Source: Streptococcus gallinaceus
GTDB lineage: Bacteria; Bacillota; Bacilli; Lactobacillales; Streptococcaceae
Direction: 5' to 3'
Assembly: GCF_024170225.1 (NCBI RefSeq)
Contig: NZ_JALJXU010000006.1
Location: forward strand, 94,815-158,814
Length of the DNA stretch: 64,000 nt
Positions within the stretch are counted from its first letter, which is position 1; each line of letters starts with the position of its first letter. The translations under genes were made by a program, and so were the position numbers. This document shows, in pieces, positions 63,815-64,000 of the stretch. The notes under the pieces were generated by a model, which was not told where the DNA came from, made no database searches, and was given only the letters and a program-made list of their open reading frames with translations.

Positions 63815-64000
63815 GTACTGCCCCCCAAAAGTTGGACACTATATTTTAAGCACAGGATTGAGTTCTGTATTGAACGGGACTCAGTCCTTTTAATTTTGTT
63901 TTGATTCTCTTGTTATTGTAGTAAACTATGTATTCTTTGATGGCAGATTCAAGCTCCACCAGTGATTTGTAGGACTCTTCATAGCCGTAAAACATCTCTG
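63815..64000 (-). mobile_element. IS3-family insertion sequence, one end
   Basis: A terminal inverted-repeat-like sequence (TGCCCCCCAAAAGTTGGACA near 63819-63838) marks the element edge. The minus-strand frame 63846 to the window end encodes the transposase C-terminus: EMFYGYEESYKSLVELE, IVYYNNKRIKTKLKGLSPVQYR and a stop. This matches OrfB integrase C-termini of the IS150/IS861 type. The rest lies outside the window. Confidence 0.85.
63846..64000 (-). CDS. IS3-family transposase OrfB, C-terminal part (cut by window end)
   Basis: About 50 codons are visible, ending at TAA (63846-63848). YYNNKRIKTKLKGLSPVQYR is the typical end of DDE transposases of the IS150 group, including the region after the catalytic Glu. 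Whether the element is intact cannot be judged here. Confidence 0.85.
   Translation of the reverse strand, partial: EMFYGYEESYKSLVELESAIKEYIVYYNNKRIKTKLKGLSPVQYRTQSCA

Noticed and set aside
1..64000. CRISPR arrays, tRNA or rRNA genes
   Set aside because: No regularly spaced repeats, cloverleaf sequences or rRNA signature segments were seen anywhere in the window.

Overview
The window looks like a chromosomal stretch of a low-G+C Streptococcus, most probably Streptococcus suis or a close relative. The support is the combination of an AdcAII-type zinc lipoprotein with a histidine-triad protein, CppA, PepX, pyruvate formate-lyase, a class 1A PyrD, the c-di-AMP-type regulator BusR, and strong AAGGAGG ribosome binding sites. 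The species call is inference; the genus call is firm. No tRNA, rRNA, CRISPR array or prophage was seen.

Layout. 1-4.3 kb: the end of a cytochrome bd assembly locus (cydD partial, cydC), then on the minus strand a polyprenyl diphosphate synthase (quinone side chain) and a YbaB nucleoid protein. 4.4-7.95 kb: a decayed, AT-rich array of Rhs/polymorphic-toxin C-terminal modules. It has an Rhs core remnant, a type-44-like toxin tail with its own overlapping candidate immunity gene, a glycine-rich tail and a final LPXTG wall anchor in a shifted frame. 8.1-14.5 kb: a complete phosphate operon pstS-pstC-pstA-pstB-phoU followed by its own response regulator and histidine kinase, behind a Pho-box promoter. 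15.2-18.3 kb: the zinc operon adcAII-pht with an exact AdcR operator. 18.4-22.6 kb: brnQ, glycerate kinase and the GlnR-type amtB-glnK operon. 22.6-31.2 kb: pepX, glpF, cppA with a serine hydrolase, a LysM-CHAP wall hydrolase and pflB.

31.4-42.3 kb is housekeeping: dinB, recD2, lepB, rnhC, zapA-cvpA-mutS2, an acetyltransferase, glutathione peroxidase, thioredoxin and msrAB. A singlet glycine riboswitch (about 42.4 kb) controls an alanine/glycine:cation symporter. Between two identical 48-bp terminator copies (43897-43944 and 49180-49227) sits a module that looks inserted: a GHKL histidine kinase and LytTR regulator, divergent from a GH3 glycosidase with a membrane segment at each end. After it come mscS, a small membrane protein, gdhA (with CodY-like boxes), pyrD, capA, a HAD phosphatase and a NUDIX hydrolase in a row, and a diacylglycerol-kinase-like gene.

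57.2-63.8 kb is an osmotic and envelope stress block. It holds the glycine betaine importer busAA-busAB (opuA), a six-gene Gls24/Asp23 operon and the repressor gene busR. TGTCACT motifs occur twice at the busA promoter and once at the gls24 promoter, suggesting that BusR controls both. The window ends in an IS3-family transposase fragment.
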